A stretch of DNA of 64,000 nucleotides. Source: Planococcus rifietoensis (GTDB taxonomy: Bacteria; Bacillota; Bacilli; Bacillales_A; Planococcaceae). Below the pieces are notes generated by a model, which saw only the letters and a list, made by a program, of their open reading frames with translations, searched no databases and had not been told where the DNA came from. The stretch lies in NCBI RefSeq assembly GCF_001465795.2, contig NZ_CP013659.2, forward strand, positions 2,684,501-2,748,500, read 5' to 3'. Position 1 is the stretch's first letter; each line of letters opens with the position of its first letter. Position numbers and translations under genes: made by a program. This document shows, one piece after another, positions 17,276 through 26,816 of the stretch.

Positions 17276-18798
17276 ACATATCCCTCCACTTTCGGAAGCG
17301 GGCCAATCGGAATTCCGGATTTGCCGTCTTCTTTCAAGATGCCGTTCGTGGTGATGCGGGCAGATTCCAAAATTGTCGGCAAGCCACTGCCGGGATGCGT
17401 TCCGCCCCCGACCAGCCAGCAATTGTCGAGCTCTTCAAACTTATTATGCGGTCGGAACACCATCATTTGCGATAATTGATGCCCTAAGTTGAATGTGGCG
17501 CCGCGGTATACGGAGTAATCCGATTCCCAGCCGAATGGCGTCAGCATCTTCTCGACTTCGATATGGTCGCGCAGGTTCTTGAAGTCGGTTTTTTCTTCAA
17601 TAATATCCAGCACCAGCTCGCGGAAAGCTTCCTGTTCGTGCTCCCAGCCGATATCGCTGAAATTATTCGGCACCGGCGCCAAGATATACAGCGCCGACTT
17701 GCCTTCCGGAGCCAAAGTTGGATCCGTGACGCTGGCATTTTGGATGTAGATCGATGGATCCGCTGACAAGATGCGGGATTTCGTCATTTCCTCGACATTC
17801 TTCTGATAGTCTTTCGAAAAAACGATGGTGTGATGCGACAAGTCGTATTTCTTATCGAGCCCTAAGTACAGCATGAATGTGGAACACGAATATTTTTTCT
17901 TGTCTAGCTTTTTAGGGGTATATTTTTTCAAGATGCCTGGCTCTACCAAATGGGTCATTACGTGTGCAAAATCGCCATTGATGACCACTTCATCCGCTGC
18001 TTCGCGGCTGCCGTCATATAAGTCGACGCCTTTTACTTTACGGTCCTCGATCCATAATTTTTGGACGCCTTTATTGAGATGGATGCGGCCGCCCATTTCT
18101 TTGACCGCCTTCGCCATCGCCGCCGACAATTGGTTGACGCCGCCGATTGGATGATAGATGCCATACGCGTGCTCCATATAAGACAGGATCGTGAACGCGC
18201 CCGGACATTCCCAAGGCGACATGCCGAGATATTTTGACTGAAACGCGAATGCCATCTTCAGGCGCTCGTCTTTAAAATAACGGGACAAGACATCGTAAAG
18301 TGTCTTGCCTGCTTCAAGTTCAGGAATCGCTTTGATCACTTTCGGCTGCATAAGGTCCGTCATGCGGTCCATTTTCGTCTGCAACAGCGGAGACAGCGCT
18401 TCGAGTTTCTTGCCTGTGTCTTTCATGAAACGCGCGTAGCCTTCCCCATCGCCTTTGAAATTGTCATCGATTTGCTTGCGCATGGCTTCAGGGTCGCGCG
18501 TCATCACCAAATTCTGGTCTTCGAAGCGCAGTTCGTACATCGGGTCCAGTTCGATCGCTTCCATATAATCGTGGACATTGCGTCCAGTCGTTTCGAATAA
18601 TTCCTCCACCAGATGAAGCATGCTCAAAAACGTCGGTCCTGTGTCGAATGTGAAATCACCTAATGTCAATGCAGCATTGCGCCCGCCGATGCGGTCATTT
18701 TTTTCGTAAATGTCGACTTGATACCCTTTGCTCGCTAACAGCATTCCTGCTGCCAAGCCTCCTGGCCCCGCTCCTATAATAATCATTCGTTTTGCCAT
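17272..18798 (-). CDS. crtN: 4,4'-diapophytoene desaturase
   Basis: The 508-residue FAD enzyme starts MIIIGAGPGGLAAGMLLASKG and contains YSCSTFMLYLGLDKKYD, DPSIYIQNASVTDPTLAPEGKSALY and VGGGTHPGSGLPTILESAR. The central part aligns well with Staphylococcus CrtN, which introduces double bases' worth of unsaturation into 4,4'-diapophytoene stepwise to give the yellow 4,4'-diaponeurosporene. It is first in the minus-strand operon crtN, crtN-like, crtM. A direct-repeat operator lies 30 bp upstream of its ATG. Confidence 0.88.
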   Translation of the reverse strand: MAKRMIIIGAGPGGLAAGMLLASKGYQVDIYEKNDRIGGRNAALTLGDFTFDTGPTFLSMLHLVEELFETTGRNVHDYMEAIELDPMYELRFEDQNLVMTRDPEAMRKQIDDNFKGDGEGYARFMKDTGKKLEALSPLLQTKMDRMTDLMQPKVIKAIPELEAGKTLYDVLSRYFKDERLKMAFAFQSKYLGMSPWECPGAFTILSYMEHAYGIYHPIGGVNQLSAAMAKAVKEMGGRIHLNKGVQKLWIEDRKVKGVDLYDGSREAADEVVINGDFAHVMTHLVEPGILKKYTPKKLDKKKYSCSTFMLYLGLDKKYDLSHHTIVFSKDYQKNVEEMTKSRILSADPSIYIQNASVTDPTLAPEGKSALYILAPVPNNFSDIGWEHEQEAFRELVLDIIEEKTDFKNLRDHIEVEKMLTPFGWESDYSVYRGATFNLGHQLSQMMVFRPHNKFEELDNCWLVGGGTHPGSGLPTILESARITTNGILKEDGKSGIPIGPLPKVEGYV

Positions 18799-18827
18799 TG
18801 CGTAAGCCCCCGTTTCGCCTCTTAAAA

Positions 18828-18858
18828 GTTATACAATATCTATACAAACAGTATATAC
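18828..18858 (-). promoter_or_regulatory. 11-bp direct-repeat operator upstream of crtN
   Basis: On the minus strand the 20-mer at 18828-18847 reads TTGTATAGATATTGTATAAC, two perfect TTGTATA units 11 bp apart. A third degenerate unit, GTATATA (5 of 7 bases), lies in phase at 18852-18858. The site matches those at 10879 and 60880 and sits 30 bp before the crtN start. Confidence 0.7.
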
Positions 18859-19040
18859 ATCTCTTCCCTAAAAGACTAATTATTTAACCTCTTTATGGTG
18901 CTTGTTTTTTTATTCAGCGTATACGGGGCATCAAATCCGTGCTTTCAGAAGAATCGCTTCCTGGGTCTGGCATTTGTGAAGATAGCAAGGGTTTGTTTGT
19001 GGAGTTATTTCGGTTTTTGGAATGAAGCTTCTTGTGGCTA

Positions 19041-19208
19041 TTCGCCGCCCTGCTTTGGGTTGGCCTTTAGCCATAAGCCAGGAAGAGTGCCTGTCTTATG
19101 GCATCGGCTCACCCTGGGTGCTGGGCGGCTTAAAGATTTCATTGAGTCTGGTGTATTTAGTCAGTTCTGCTTCTGTAGTTAGTTGCCGGCTAGTGGGGGA
19201 ATCGCTTC
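19041..19208. repeat. Dispersed structured element, copy A
   Basis: The first 100 bp are about 87% identical to 47841-47940, and a second conserved block TGGGGGAATCGCTTC follows at 19194-19208, as it does in copy B. Nested inverted repeats are visible: GCCGCCC with GGGCGGC as outer stem, and GCCATAAG with CTTATGGC as inner stem, giving one long hairpin. The 528-bp gap 18799-19326 holds this element and the crtN operator; I see no gene in it. It may be a small RNA, a 5' leader or a miniature repeat. Confidence 0.65.
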
Positions 19209-19326
19209 TTGAAGAATGGTGTGTTGTAATGAAGTGCTTCAAGTGAAAGCTAGTTGGATAATGGATGCCTTGAAATATCAAAGACTCCCCCGCCTTATAT
19301 ACTTCTCTCGTGAAAAGCGTCATAAA

Positions 19327-19356
19327 AAAACCCGGCTGATGGATCAGCCGGGTTTT
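19327..19356 (-). terminator. Terminator of the LysM-3D gene
   Basis: A 13-bp perfect stem AAAACCCGGCTGA with a TGGA loop ends 2 bp after the stop codon and leads into T residues on the minus strand. Confidence 0.88.
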
Positions 19357-19358
19357 GC

Positions 19359-19922
19359 TTATTTTAGGATTTTAACTTTTACGTTCTTGCGTCCCCACTT
19401 GAGCGCTTGGCTTTGGGTTGGGATGAAGACGTCGATTTTCTTGCCTTTGATTGCGCCGCCAGTATCTCCAGCGATTGCGGTGCCGTAGCCTTCCACCCAT
19501 ACTTTAGAACCGAGCGGGATGACTTTTGGGTCGACCGCGATGACTTTAATCCCTGGGTTCTTTTTCAGGTTAATGCCTGTTCTGGTGATTCCGGAACATC
19601 CTCTGCAATACGCCGTGTAGGCTGTTGATGAAACAGTGAATTCCTTCACTACTTTATCTTTGCTTGAAGATGGCGTTGAAGGTTTGGAGATAGTTTGCGC
19701 TGTTGTTTTTTTCAACTTCAATTTTTGCTTCGGGTAAATCAAATTCGATTTCAAGCCGTTCCAGGATTTCAGGTTATTGACGGAGACTTTTGTTTGTTGG
19801 GAAATTTTATAAAGCGTATCACCGCTTTTGACTGTATAAACATTTGATGCTGCAGAAGTCGTAAGTGAAGTGCCAAGCAATAAAAGTAATGCCATTGTTA
19901 AAGCTGCCAATAATTTTTTCAA
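19359..19922 (-). CDS. Secreted LysM-3D domain protein (YocH-like)
   Basis: The 187-residue protein has a signal peptide (MKKLLAALTMALLLLLGTSLTTSAA), one LysM peptidoglycan-binding repeat (YTVKSGDTLYKISQQTKVSV, about residues 29-72), a Ser/Thr/Lys linker, and a 3D domain (VSSTAYTAYCRGCSGITRTG through VIPLGSKVWVEGYG and AGDTGGAIKGKKIDVFI) whose three aspartates form the catalytic or metal site. B. subtilis YocH has the same layout and acts as a muralytic cell-wall enzyme. No neighbour shares its operon. Confidence 0.88.
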   Translation of the reverse strand: MKKLLAALTMALLLLLGTSLTTSAASNVYTVKSGDTLYKISQQTKVSVNNLKSWNGLKSNLIYPKQKLKLKKTTAQTISKPSTPSSSKDKVVKEFTVSSTAYTAYCRGCSGITRTGINLKKNPGIKVIAVDPKVIPLGSKVWVEGYGTAIAGDTGGAIKGKKIDVFIPTQSQALKWGRKNVKVKILK

Positions 19923-20112
19923 GTTCCTATCCCCTTTGCGTATCGGATGATTGTGCCTTGCGTAAATCGGTTGAAAGCTTTTCAGTAAAATTAAAATAGC
20001 ACGGCAAGGTTACAATCATGTGACAGCATTAGGCATATTTGATTACAATTACGCTTTTTTTCGTGACAAAAGAACCCACTCCATTAAATTTCTGTATCAC
20101 CCAATAGAAAAA

Positions 20113-20150
20113 AGGCCCCCTCCAAAGCTTACGAAGCTCGGAAAAGGCCT
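20113..20150 (-). terminator. Probable terminator of dbpA
   Basis: On the minus strand AGGCC and GGCCT form the base of a stem, with TTTTCC/GGAGG and AGCTT/AAGCT pairing inside and TTTTTT following. It lies 5 bp after the dbpA stop. Confidence 0.7.
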
Positions 20151-20154
20151 AAGA

Positions 20155-21600
20155 TTATTTTTTAGCTTTATGGACTTTCAAGGTTTTGCCTTTGACGGTT
20201 TTGTCTTTCATCGCCTTCAAGACATGCAGCCCTTTGCCATTCAGGATATCGATATACGTGACAGTATCCTGGATTTTGATGATGCCGATATCTTCCGCCG
20301 TAATTCCCGGTATGCTCGTCAGCGTGCCGACAAAATCGACTGCGCGCAGCTTTTTCTTTTTGCCTCCGTTGAAATACAGCTTCATGATGTCTTGGTTGAG
20401 TGCCGCAGCTTTATGTTTTTTCGGCTTCTGGCGGCTCTCGATCTTGTCTTCGAATGCTGGTTTTGCCAAGGCGACTTGCTCTCTTGACGGCCGCTCGACA
20501 CGCGTGATGTCAAATCCTAAGTAATCTTCCGTCTCTTTTAGGAATTTATCCTCAAATGGTGTGACGAATGAAATCGCTTTGCCGCTCTTGCCAGCCCGCC
20601 CCGTGCGGCCGGCACGGTGGACATAGCTTTCCTTCTCGAGCGGAAAATCATAATTGATGACATGGGTGATGCCGTCGATATCGATTCCTCGTGCCGCGAC
20701 ATCGGTTGCGACCAAATAGCGGAATTCGCCGCGGCGGAAATCATCCATGACGCCGAAACGATCTTCCTGGGTCATCCCCCCGTGCAATTGATCGCTTGTG
20801 TAGAACAGGCGTTCAAGCCCTTCCGACACCGCATCGACCTGGTCTTTCGTCCGGCAGAAAATGATGCAGCTATCCGGATTTTCGACTACCGTGACATCGC
20901 GCAGCAACTGGAATTTATCCTGCTCTTTCACGATGACGAGTGAATGCTCGATGCGCTCTTCCAAAGTATCGGCGGCCTGGATTCCAATATAGCGCGGAGA
21001 GCGCATGAAATCACGCTGCAGTTTTTCCAGATGTCCCGGGAAGGTTGCCGAAAACAGCATCGTCGTCCGTTCTTTCGGAAGCTGTTTGATGATCGATTCG
21101 ACTTGTTCGATAAAGCCCATATTAAGCATTTCATCTGCTTCATCGAGCACCAAATACTCGATTTTTTCGAGCTTCAACGTGCCTTTTTCGATATGGTCGA
21201 GCACACGCCCCGGCGTTCCGACGACGATATGGCATTTTTGCTTCAATTCTTCCTTCTGATAGGCAAAAGGATGCTTGCCGTAGATCGCCGCTGCTTTGAT
21301 GCGCTTGAAACGGCCGATATGAGTGATGTCTTCTTTCACCTGGTCGGCAAGTTCTCGTGTCGGTGTTAAGACCAGCGCCTGGGGCTTGTTTTCATCCCAA
21401 TCGACGAGTTCGCACAGCGGAATGCCGAATGCAGCTGTCTTCCCGCTGCCGGTTTGCGATTTGACGGTCAAATCGTGTTTTTCAAGAGCGGCCGGGATGA
21501 CTTGCTGCTGTACTTCGGTCGGTTGTTGGTAGCCAAGGCCTTCCAGCGCTTTTACAATCGGCTCACTGATGCCGTAATCTTTAAATTGATTCGTGTTCAT
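20155..21600 (-). CDS. dbpA: ATP-dependent RNA helicase DbpA (YxiN)
   Basis: The 481-residue DEAD-box helicase shows motif I SQTGSGKT, motif II DEAD, SAT motif III and [10 protein letters not shown] motif VI. The C-terminal 75 residues begin [19 protein letters not shown], the RNA-recognition domain that targets DbpA/YxiN to hairpin 92 of 23S rRNA during 50S assembly. ATG at 21600 has GGAGAAGGAG upstream. The protein is nearly collinear with B. subtilis YxiN (479 residues), so the assignment is firm. Confidence 0.93.
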   Translation of the reverse strand: MNTNQFKDYGISEPIVKALEGLGYQQPTEVQQQVIPAALEKHDLTVKSQTGSGKTAAFGIPLCELVDWDENKPQALVLTPTRELADQVKEDITHIGRFKRIKAAAIYGKHPFAYQKEELKQKCHIVVGTPGRVLDHIEKGTLKLEKIEYLVLDEADEMLNMGFIEQVESIIKQLPKERTTMLFSATFPGHLEKLQRDFMRSPRYIGIQAADTLEERIEHSLVIVKEQDKFQLLRDVTVVENPDSCIIFCRTKDQVDAVSEGLERLFYTSDQLHGGMTQEDRFGVMDDFRRGEFRYLVATDVAARGIDIDGITHVINYDFPLEKESYVHRAGRTGRAGKSGKAISFVTPFEDKFLKETEDYLGFDITRVERPSREQVALAKPAFEDKIESRQKPKKHKAAALNQDIMKLYFNGGKKKKLRAVDFVGTLTSIPGITAEDIGIIKIQDTVTYIDILNGKGLHVLKAMKDKTVKGKTLKVHKAKK

Positions 21601-21682
21601 AAGTTCTCCTTCTCCGTTCATCTGTCTTATCTCTTCATTATGGCACGGATCGGGCAGTTTTGCAGTTAAACGATTATTGGCA

Positions 21683-23554
21683 TTATTGGTCGAGCAGGCT
21701 GACGGAAACTTTCACATCGAGCGACTGGCTGCCGCCTCTGTAAACGCCCTGGACTGGGCTAACATCGTTGTAATCACGTCCCGTACCGACACGGATATGG
21801 TTTTCCAGCGCTTCGACGTTGTTCGTCGGATCGAGCCCGACCCAGCCGATGCCCGGCACCATGACTTCAACCCAGGCATGGCTCGCTGCATCGCCGACGA
21901 GTGCGGAATCTTCCCCAACGTAGAGATAACCGCTGACATAGCGTGCTGGGATGTTTTTGCTGCGCAAGATGCCGAGCATGACGTGCGTAATGTCTTGGCA
22001 TACGCCTTTTTTCAAGTTAAACGATTCACTCGCTGTTGTCGTAACGGTCGTCGAATCGCCGTCATAAGTGAAATGACCGAATAAATATTCCATTACATCG
22101 ATAGAGTATTGCACCGGATTGCTCATGTCCCCGAGTTCACGGTCAACCAATTCCATCTGCTCTGGCAATATGTACGTATACGCAGTGTTGCTCAAATACG
22201 CCATATAGTGTTCGGCAAACAATTGGGAATGGAAAATGACGTTCATCTCCGGTGAATAATCGATGCGGTGGATAAACGGGCTTTTCTGGATGCTGACAAT
22301 GGACGTCGCTTTCACTTCGAGGTGCTGATGGTGTTCGGCGATAAAAAATGTCTCGACATTATTGCCGAAAATGTCCACATGATTTGTCGTCAATGTCGCC
22401 GGCGTGATATCCGCACGGTAAGACAGGAGGCGCTGGCATTCATCCGTTCTCGGTTTCAGGCGGATGGTGTTCATGCTTTGGTCAACGATGGTTTCATAAT
22501 CAAAAATATTGGTATGCTCGATTTTGTATTTCATAGAAGTTATTCCTTTCATGTCCATCCCTTGGGATTGGAACGCCATCGCTGTCTCGGCTTCGGGATC
22601 CGTTAAATAATAAGTGCTGGAGAAAATTCGGCTGATTTCATTGCAGCCATCCTGGAAGCGGTTCAGGAAATGCATCAATTCATCCGAATCCAAAGATTCA
22701 ATATCCGTTTCGCTGAAAGAAGTCCGGACTTCATCGAGTTTGGCATATAACTCCCATGAATAATGCGACACTTTGCCTTCTTCAAGTTCTTCAACTGCGG
22801 CCCGCACATGGTCAAGGCAATAGCGGATCGATCTCGGGAAGGTTTTGTCCGAGATCAAAAAGCCCAGTACTTTCCTTGGTTCCATGCGCGGTGGATTGCT
22901 CTTCAAGAACGCGTTATAGCCGTTCGTCATCCTGAGTGCCGCCAGCCAGAAATAATAATCATCGGTCTTTTCTTTCCTGACACGTTCACGCGTCCGTTCG
23001 CAGACGACATTCAAGATGCGTGCCGTCTTTTCCGCGCGTTCAAGCCATTTGGCGATTTTGATCATTTGATACGCTACGCCACGGGACATCGAGGATTCAA
23101 CAATTCCCTGGGAAATAAGCGAAGTCGTTTTGATGTTTTCCAGGAACGCTCTCATGTCACGGACCGAGCTGTTCTTCAAGTCCATGTCATTGAGCGTCAA
23201 ATACGAACGATTCCAGGTTTCCCAGTAATCATCCGGGATGTGGTCGCGGCTGATGCGGGCATTTTCCCGGACGACCATGGCGCAGCTGGCGACTGAATTG
23301 GAATTTTCTTGCGCCATCGCCAAATACTGCACCAGCTCTGATTCCTCATACGTCGGGTTGGCTTTGATCCGGCGCATCGTTTCCGTCGAATCGCAGATCT
23401 CAAAAATCAGCCGCCAATCCGAATCGCGCACAAGTTCTTCATCAGCCGCTTCAATCATCTGAAGCAATTGCACGTCGAGGATGCGCGCATTGTTCTCCGC
23501 CCGCTCGACATTCCGGGACATCCAATACAGTGAATTTGCAACACGGCTTAACAT
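21683..23554 (-). CDS. Fused alpha-E (DUF403) and transglutaminase-like protein
   Basis: This 623-residue frame joins two proteins that are usually separate. Residues 1 to about 325 form an alpha-E helical domain ([26 protein letters not shown] and [15 protein letters not shown]). Residues 341-623 form a bacterial transglutaminase-like protein with a complete Cys519-His559-Asp575 triad in [18 protein letters not shown] and GLDPTNN. An internal ATG at 22534 (Met341) has AAAGGA nine bases upstream, so the transglutaminase may also be made alone. It directly follows the ATP-grasp gene. Families of this set are predicted to make or cleave a peptide product; no biochemical role is established. Confidence 0.85.
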   Translation of the reverse strand: MLSRVANSLYWMSRNVERAENNARILDVQLLQMIEAADEELVRDSDWRLIFEICDSTETMRRIKANPTYEESELVQYLAMAQENSNSVASCAMVVRENARISRDHIPDDYWETWNRSYLTLNDMDLKNSSVRDMRAFLENIKTTSLISQGIVESSMSRGVAYQMIKIAKWLERAEKTARILNVVCERTRERVRKEKTDDYYFWLAALRMTNGYNAFLKSNPPRMEPRKVLGFLISDKTFPRSIRYCLDHVRAAVEELEEGKVSHYSWELYAKLDEVRTSFSETDIESLDSDELMHFLNRFQDGCNEISRIFSSTYYLTDPEAETAMAFQSQGMDMKGITSMKYKIEHTNIFDYETIVDQSMNTIRLKPRTDECQRLLSYRADITPATLTTNHVDIFGNNVETFFIAEHHQHLEVKATSIVSIQKSPFIHRIDYSPEMNVIFHSQLFAEHYMAYLSNTAYTYILPEQMELVDRELGDMSNPVQYSIDVMEYLFGHFTYDGDSTTVTTTASESFNLKKGVCQDITHVMLGILRSKNIPARYVSGYLYVGEDSALVGDAASHAWVEVMVPGIGWVGLDPTNNVEALENHIRVGTGRDYNDVSPVQGVYRGGSQSLDVKVSVSLLDQ

Positions 23555-25012
23555 TTACGCATCCTCCCCTTCTTCTTTCTTTTTGAACACCCATGTGTCT
23601 TTTCCGCCGCCGCCTTGTGAAGAATTGACGACAAGCGATCCTTCTTTCAGCGCGACACGGGATAATCCGCCAGGCAGGACATGGGTTGTCTCGCCCCTCA
23701 TGACGAATACCCTTAAATCCACATGGCAAGGGTAAAACTTGTCTCCTTGGTAAGCCGGTGCGCGGGACAGCTTAATCGTCGGCTGCGCTATATACTGATG
23801 AGGCGTTTCAATAATTTTCTCCCTGAACTTTTCGATCAGCTCCTTCGAGGCATGTGGGCCGACGAGCATATCGTATCCGCCGGATGCCCCTACGTTTTTG
23901 ACGACGAGCTCTTCAAGATGCTCGAGTACCCATTCCCGATCTTCGGGCTTATCAAGCAAATAAGTTTTCACATTATCGATGATCGGTTCTTCGTCCAAAT
24001 AATAGCGGATCATCTCCGGCACATACGCATAGATCGCCTTGTCATCCGCGACGCCGTTGCCGACCGAATTCAAAATCGCGACATTGCCCTTTTGGTAAGC
24101 TTCCATCACGCCGCGTACCCCGAGCGCAGAGTCTGAACGGAATGATTCCGGATCTAAAAAATCGTCATCGATGCGGCGGTAAATGATATCGACACGCTTC
24201 AGCCCACGAATTGATTTCATGTAGACGATATTGTTGCGGACGACCAGGTCGCGGCCTTCGACTAAATCCATGCCCATCTGCTGAGCCAGGAAGACGTGAT
24301 CGTAATAAGCGGAATTGTACATGCCGGGCGTCAATAGCACCGCAAACGGCTTGTCTTTTCTTCCTTTTGGGGCATGGTCCAGAATCGAATCATGCAGGAA
24401 GCTCATTTGATGTTCGAGTGTCCTTACCGAATGATTGACGAAAAACTCAGGATACACTTGTCTCATGACGTAGCGGTTCTGATACACATAAGACAATCCG
24501 GACGGGTTGCGCAAATTGTCTTCAAGGACATGATATTTGCCGTGCTCATCTCGTATCAAGTCGATGCCCGCCAAGAAAATGTGGTTGTTGAGCGGGATAT
24601 CGACGCCTTTCATCTGCTTTTCGTAATAATAGGGATTGTCTTCGACTAGATGGCGCGGTACGATGCCTGCTTCGATGATCTTTTGGTCGTGGTAGACATC
24701 GTCCAAAAAGCGGTTCAGCGCTTCTGCACGTTGCGTCATTCCTTTTTCGACCACTTCCCACTCTTCCGGCGGAATAATGATCGGCACAAAGTCGAACGGC
24801 ATCGTCCGCTCCGTCCCTACATTATTATGGTAGACAGTGAAAGTGATGCCTTGGCGAAGAAACGATAACTGCGCCGTTTCATGCTTTTCCCTTAGTTCAT
24901 CTTCTGAAAATCGCTTGATTACTTCATGGAAGGTTTCGTAATGGGCTTTCGGTTTTCCATCGGGCATAAACATTTCATCAAAAAATGGACTGGTTTTATA
25001 GTCTTTAAACAC
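23555..25012 (-). CDS. Circularly permuted ATP-grasp protein
   Basis: The 485-residue product belongs to the circularly permuted ATP-grasp type 2 family (DUF404/DUF407). Signatures are RGITFTVYHNN-like RQGITFTVYHNNVGTERTMPFD, LEDNLRNPSGLSYVYQNR, DLVVRNNIVYMKS, VDIIYRRIDDDFLDP, LNSVGNGVADDKAIYAYVP and VVKNVGASGGYDMLVGP. ATP-grasp enzymes ligate a carboxylate to an amine or thiol through an acyl-phosphate. The stop codon directly abuts the ATG of the alpha-E-transglutaminase gene. The operon matches the ATP-grasp/alpha-E/transglutaminase association predicted to make a peptide or amide of unknown nature. Confidence 0.88.
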   Translation of the reverse strand: MFKDYKTSPFFDEMFMPDGKPKAHYETFHEVIKRFSEDELREKHETAQLSFLRQGITFTVYHNNVGTERTMPFDFVPIIIPPEEWEVVEKGMTQRAEALNRFLDDVYHDQKIIEAGIVPRHLVEDNPYYYEKQMKGVDIPLNNHIFLAGIDLIRDEHGKYHVLEDNLRNPSGLSYVYQNRYVMRQVYPEFFVNHSVRTLEHQMSFLHDSILDHAPKGRKDKPFAVLLTPGMYNSAYYDHVFLAQQMGMDLVEGRDLVVRNNIVYMKSIRGLKRVDIIYRRIDDDFLDPESFRSDSALGVRGVMEAYQKGNVAILNSVGNGVADDKAIYAYVPEMIRYYLDEEPIIDNVKTYLLDKPEDREWVLEHLEELVVKNVGASGGYDMLVGPHASKELIEKFREKIIETPHQYIAQPTIKLSRAPAYQGDKFYPCHVDLRVFVMRGETTHVLPGGLSRVALKEGSLVVNSSQGGGGKDTWVFKKKEEGEDA

Positions 25013-25102
25013 GTGGCCGAACCCCCTCTGTTAGAATACCTCCAGTAATTGCCGTTGATTTTTAAAAGATATGAATTTTCTGTCTACTGGAAGGAAAGAA
25101 AA

Positions 25103-25127
25103 AGCCATGCCCATGCTCGGCATAGCT
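25103..25127 (-). terminator. Terminator of the YtxH-like gene
   Basis: On the minus strand AGCTATGCC pairs with GGCATGGCT (one wobble) around a short loop, followed by TTTTTC. It starts 26 bp after the stop codon. Confidence 0.75.
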
Positions 25128-25152
25128 GTTCTTTGTTCTATTATAACCGAAG

Positions 25153-25695
25153 TTATTTTTTCGTTGTGCCATCATTTGAAAAATTGCCAGAAGATGTATC
25201 GCTTTCTGGATTCTTTTTCAGCGATTCTGTGTAGGAAGTGCTGCCGCCGAATGCGCCGCCGCTCGGTTTATCGGACTCCGTAGAGGAACCAGCAGACGAG
25301 AATGTGTCTTTATTCGCTGTAGATGAAGTTTGGTTCGTTGAAGAACCCGAGCCTTGTGTCTTGCCGACTTCATCTTGGACAGTCTTGTTCGCTTCGTCGA
25401 GCGCATCTTTTTCCTTATCCATCATTTGCTGCTGCTTTTCGATCGTCGTCTTGACGGTTTCGACAGCTTTGTTGATATGAGGCTTCACTTTATCAACCAT
25501 GCCTCCCGATTGCTCGTTGAAGCGGTCCAAATTCTTTTTGATATTTTCTTTCATATCAGCTGTACTTGTCGAAGAACTGCCTGTATTTTGCGTGCTGCCT
25601 GTTTCCGATTTCTTCTGAGTCATTGCCGCTCCGATTGCTGCACCTACCCCGAGCAATACGAGCTTGCTGAAAAATCCACCTGATCTTCTTGCCAT
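25153..25695 (-). CDS. YtxH-like membrane-anchored low-complexity protein
   Basis: The 180-residue product has a short N-terminal membrane segment (FFSKLVLLGVGAAIGAAM), then a helical KENIKKNLDRFNEQSGGMVDKVKPHINKAVETVK region of YtxH type, and a long Ser/Thr/Gly/Asn-rich tail from about residue 110 that looks disordered. YtxH-family proteins are general-stress-associated in Bacillales, but molecular function is unknown. GGAGGAGATCATC gives a strong ribosome site. It is a single gene with its own terminator. Confidence 0.7.
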   Translation of the reverse strand: MARRSGGFFSKLVLLGVGAAIGAAMTQKKSETGSTQNTGSSSTSTADMKENIKKNLDRFNEQSGGMVDKVKPHINKAVETVKTTIEKQQQMMDKEKDALDEANKTVQDEVGKTQGSGSSTNQTSSTANKDTFSSAGSSTESDKPSGGAFGGSTSYTESLKKNPESDTSSGNFSNDGTTKK

Positions 25696-25785
25696 GTGAT
25701 GATCTCCTCCTTCATTTAATAAAACTTAGTGTAGTAAGTATAGACGTAATTGCCTATTTTCAAACATCGCTCCTATACAAAAGTA

Positions 25786-25815
25786 AAAGGACACTCTTGT
25801 GAAAGAGCGCCCTTT
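25786..25815 (-). terminator. Terminator of the HD-GYP gene
   Basis: AAAGG and CTCTT arms pair with AAGAG and CCTTT across small bulges, adjoining the stop codon. The minus strand continues into a short T-containing stretch. Confidence 0.6.
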
Positions 25816-26728
25816 ACGGTGTGTCTATTAATTTTCCTTCTTCCAATAATACCTGCTTGAATGCTTTCACAACGTCCTCATCATATTGGATGTCGATTAG
25901 CCGCTCGAGCTCATCCATCGCATATTGGGCGGTGAACGCTGAACGATAGGCGCGGTCTTCCGTCATCGCGTCGAACGTATCGCATACCCCGATGATCTTC
26001 GCCTCAAGCAGGATTTCATCACCTGTTAAGCCAAATGGGTAACCTCTTCCATTCACGCGTTCATGGTGCTGCTCGACAATATTCGCTATATCCTTATATG
26101 GGGTGTCGCGAATCATATCAGCACCGTCTCCTGGATGTTTTTTCACCAGGTCGAATTCTTCGTCGGTCAATTTGGCAGGTTTTTTCAATACTTCTTCAGG
26201 AATATTGATTTTGCCGATATCGTGGAGGATGGAAGCGAGAAACAATGACTCTGTCCGTTCTCTCGTCATTTTCATTTTGGAAGCTGTCTTGATCGCATAA
26301 CCAGCAACGCGAGAGCTATGGTTAAAGGTATAGCGATCTTTATGTTCGACTTTTTCACCGATTTTCCGCAGCTCTGCGATCATTTTGCTGGCATATTGAA
26401 AAACTGGGAAATTTGAAACGGATAACAAAATAACATCTTCTATAACTGTAAAATTTACAGGTGCTTCTAATTTTTTGCATGAAAAGAAATCATCTTTGAT
26501 GAGATGGACTTCATTGCCTTCTATTTCTGCCTGAATTTCCCCATCTATTATGTAATAGAATTCATGAGCCTCAGCGGCTTCGCTCGGAATCAAAATAAAA
26601 GTTTTATCTTTTAAAATAGTTTGTTTCATTAGTTCCAAACCACTACCTCTGCCCAATAAAGAAAGAGTGGTAGCATCGTTTTCAACTTTTTCCAGATATT
26701 TACCTTTTAATATATCCAAGCCTTTCAC
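25814..26728 (-). CDS. HD-GYP domain phosphodiesterase with cupin/cNMP-like N-terminus
   Basis: The 304-residue protein has an N-terminal barrel resembling cyclic-nucleotide or cupin domains (AAEAHEFYYIIDGEIQAEIEGNEVHLIKDDFF, about residues 51-82). An HD-GYP domain follows: HSSRVAGYA, the HD pair His169-Asp170 in LHDIGK, KKHPGDGADMI and HHERVNGRGYP at 221-231. HD-GYP enzymes hydrolyse cyclic di-GMP; here the sequence reads GRGYP where DGxGYP is usual, so the Asp is replaced by Asn-Gly-Arg. The N-terminal barrel may sense an unknown ligand. It is a single gene. Confidence 0.85.
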   Translation of the reverse strand: MKGLDILKGKYLEKVENDATTLSLLGRGSGLELMKQTILKDKTFILIPSEAAEAHEFYYIIDGEIQAEIEGNEVHLIKDDFFSCKKLEAPVNFTVIEDVILLSVSNFPVFQYASKMIAELRKIGEKVEHKDRYTFNHSSRVAGYAIKTASKMKMTRERTESLFLASILHDIGKINIPEEVLKKPAKLTDEEFDLVKKHPGDGADMIRDTPYKDIANIVEQHHERVNGRGYPFGLTGDEILLEAKIIGVCDTFDAMTEDRAYRSAFTAQYAMDELERLIDIQYDEDVVKAFKQVLLEEGKLIDTP

Positions 26729-26756
26729 AAATTCACATCCCTTAAAATATAAAAAA

Positions 26757-26784
26757 ATGAGAGTAAAGTTTCCTCTACTCTCAT
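26757..26784. terminator. Bidirectional hairpin upstream of HD-GYP and downstream of secreted gene
   Basis: A 9-bp perfect stem, ATGAGAGTA with TACTCTCAT, is flanked by A7 on one side and CTTTTT on the other. It can terminate the secreted-protein gene that ends at 26817. Confidence 0.75.
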
Positions 26785-26816
26785 ACTACTCTTTTTATAA
26801 AGTATCTACAATATTC

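Noticed and set aside
18799..19326. Small coding gene between crtN and the LysM-3D gene
   Set aside because: The open frames here have no ribosome site and cross the structured repeat; the repeat conservation is not codon-like.
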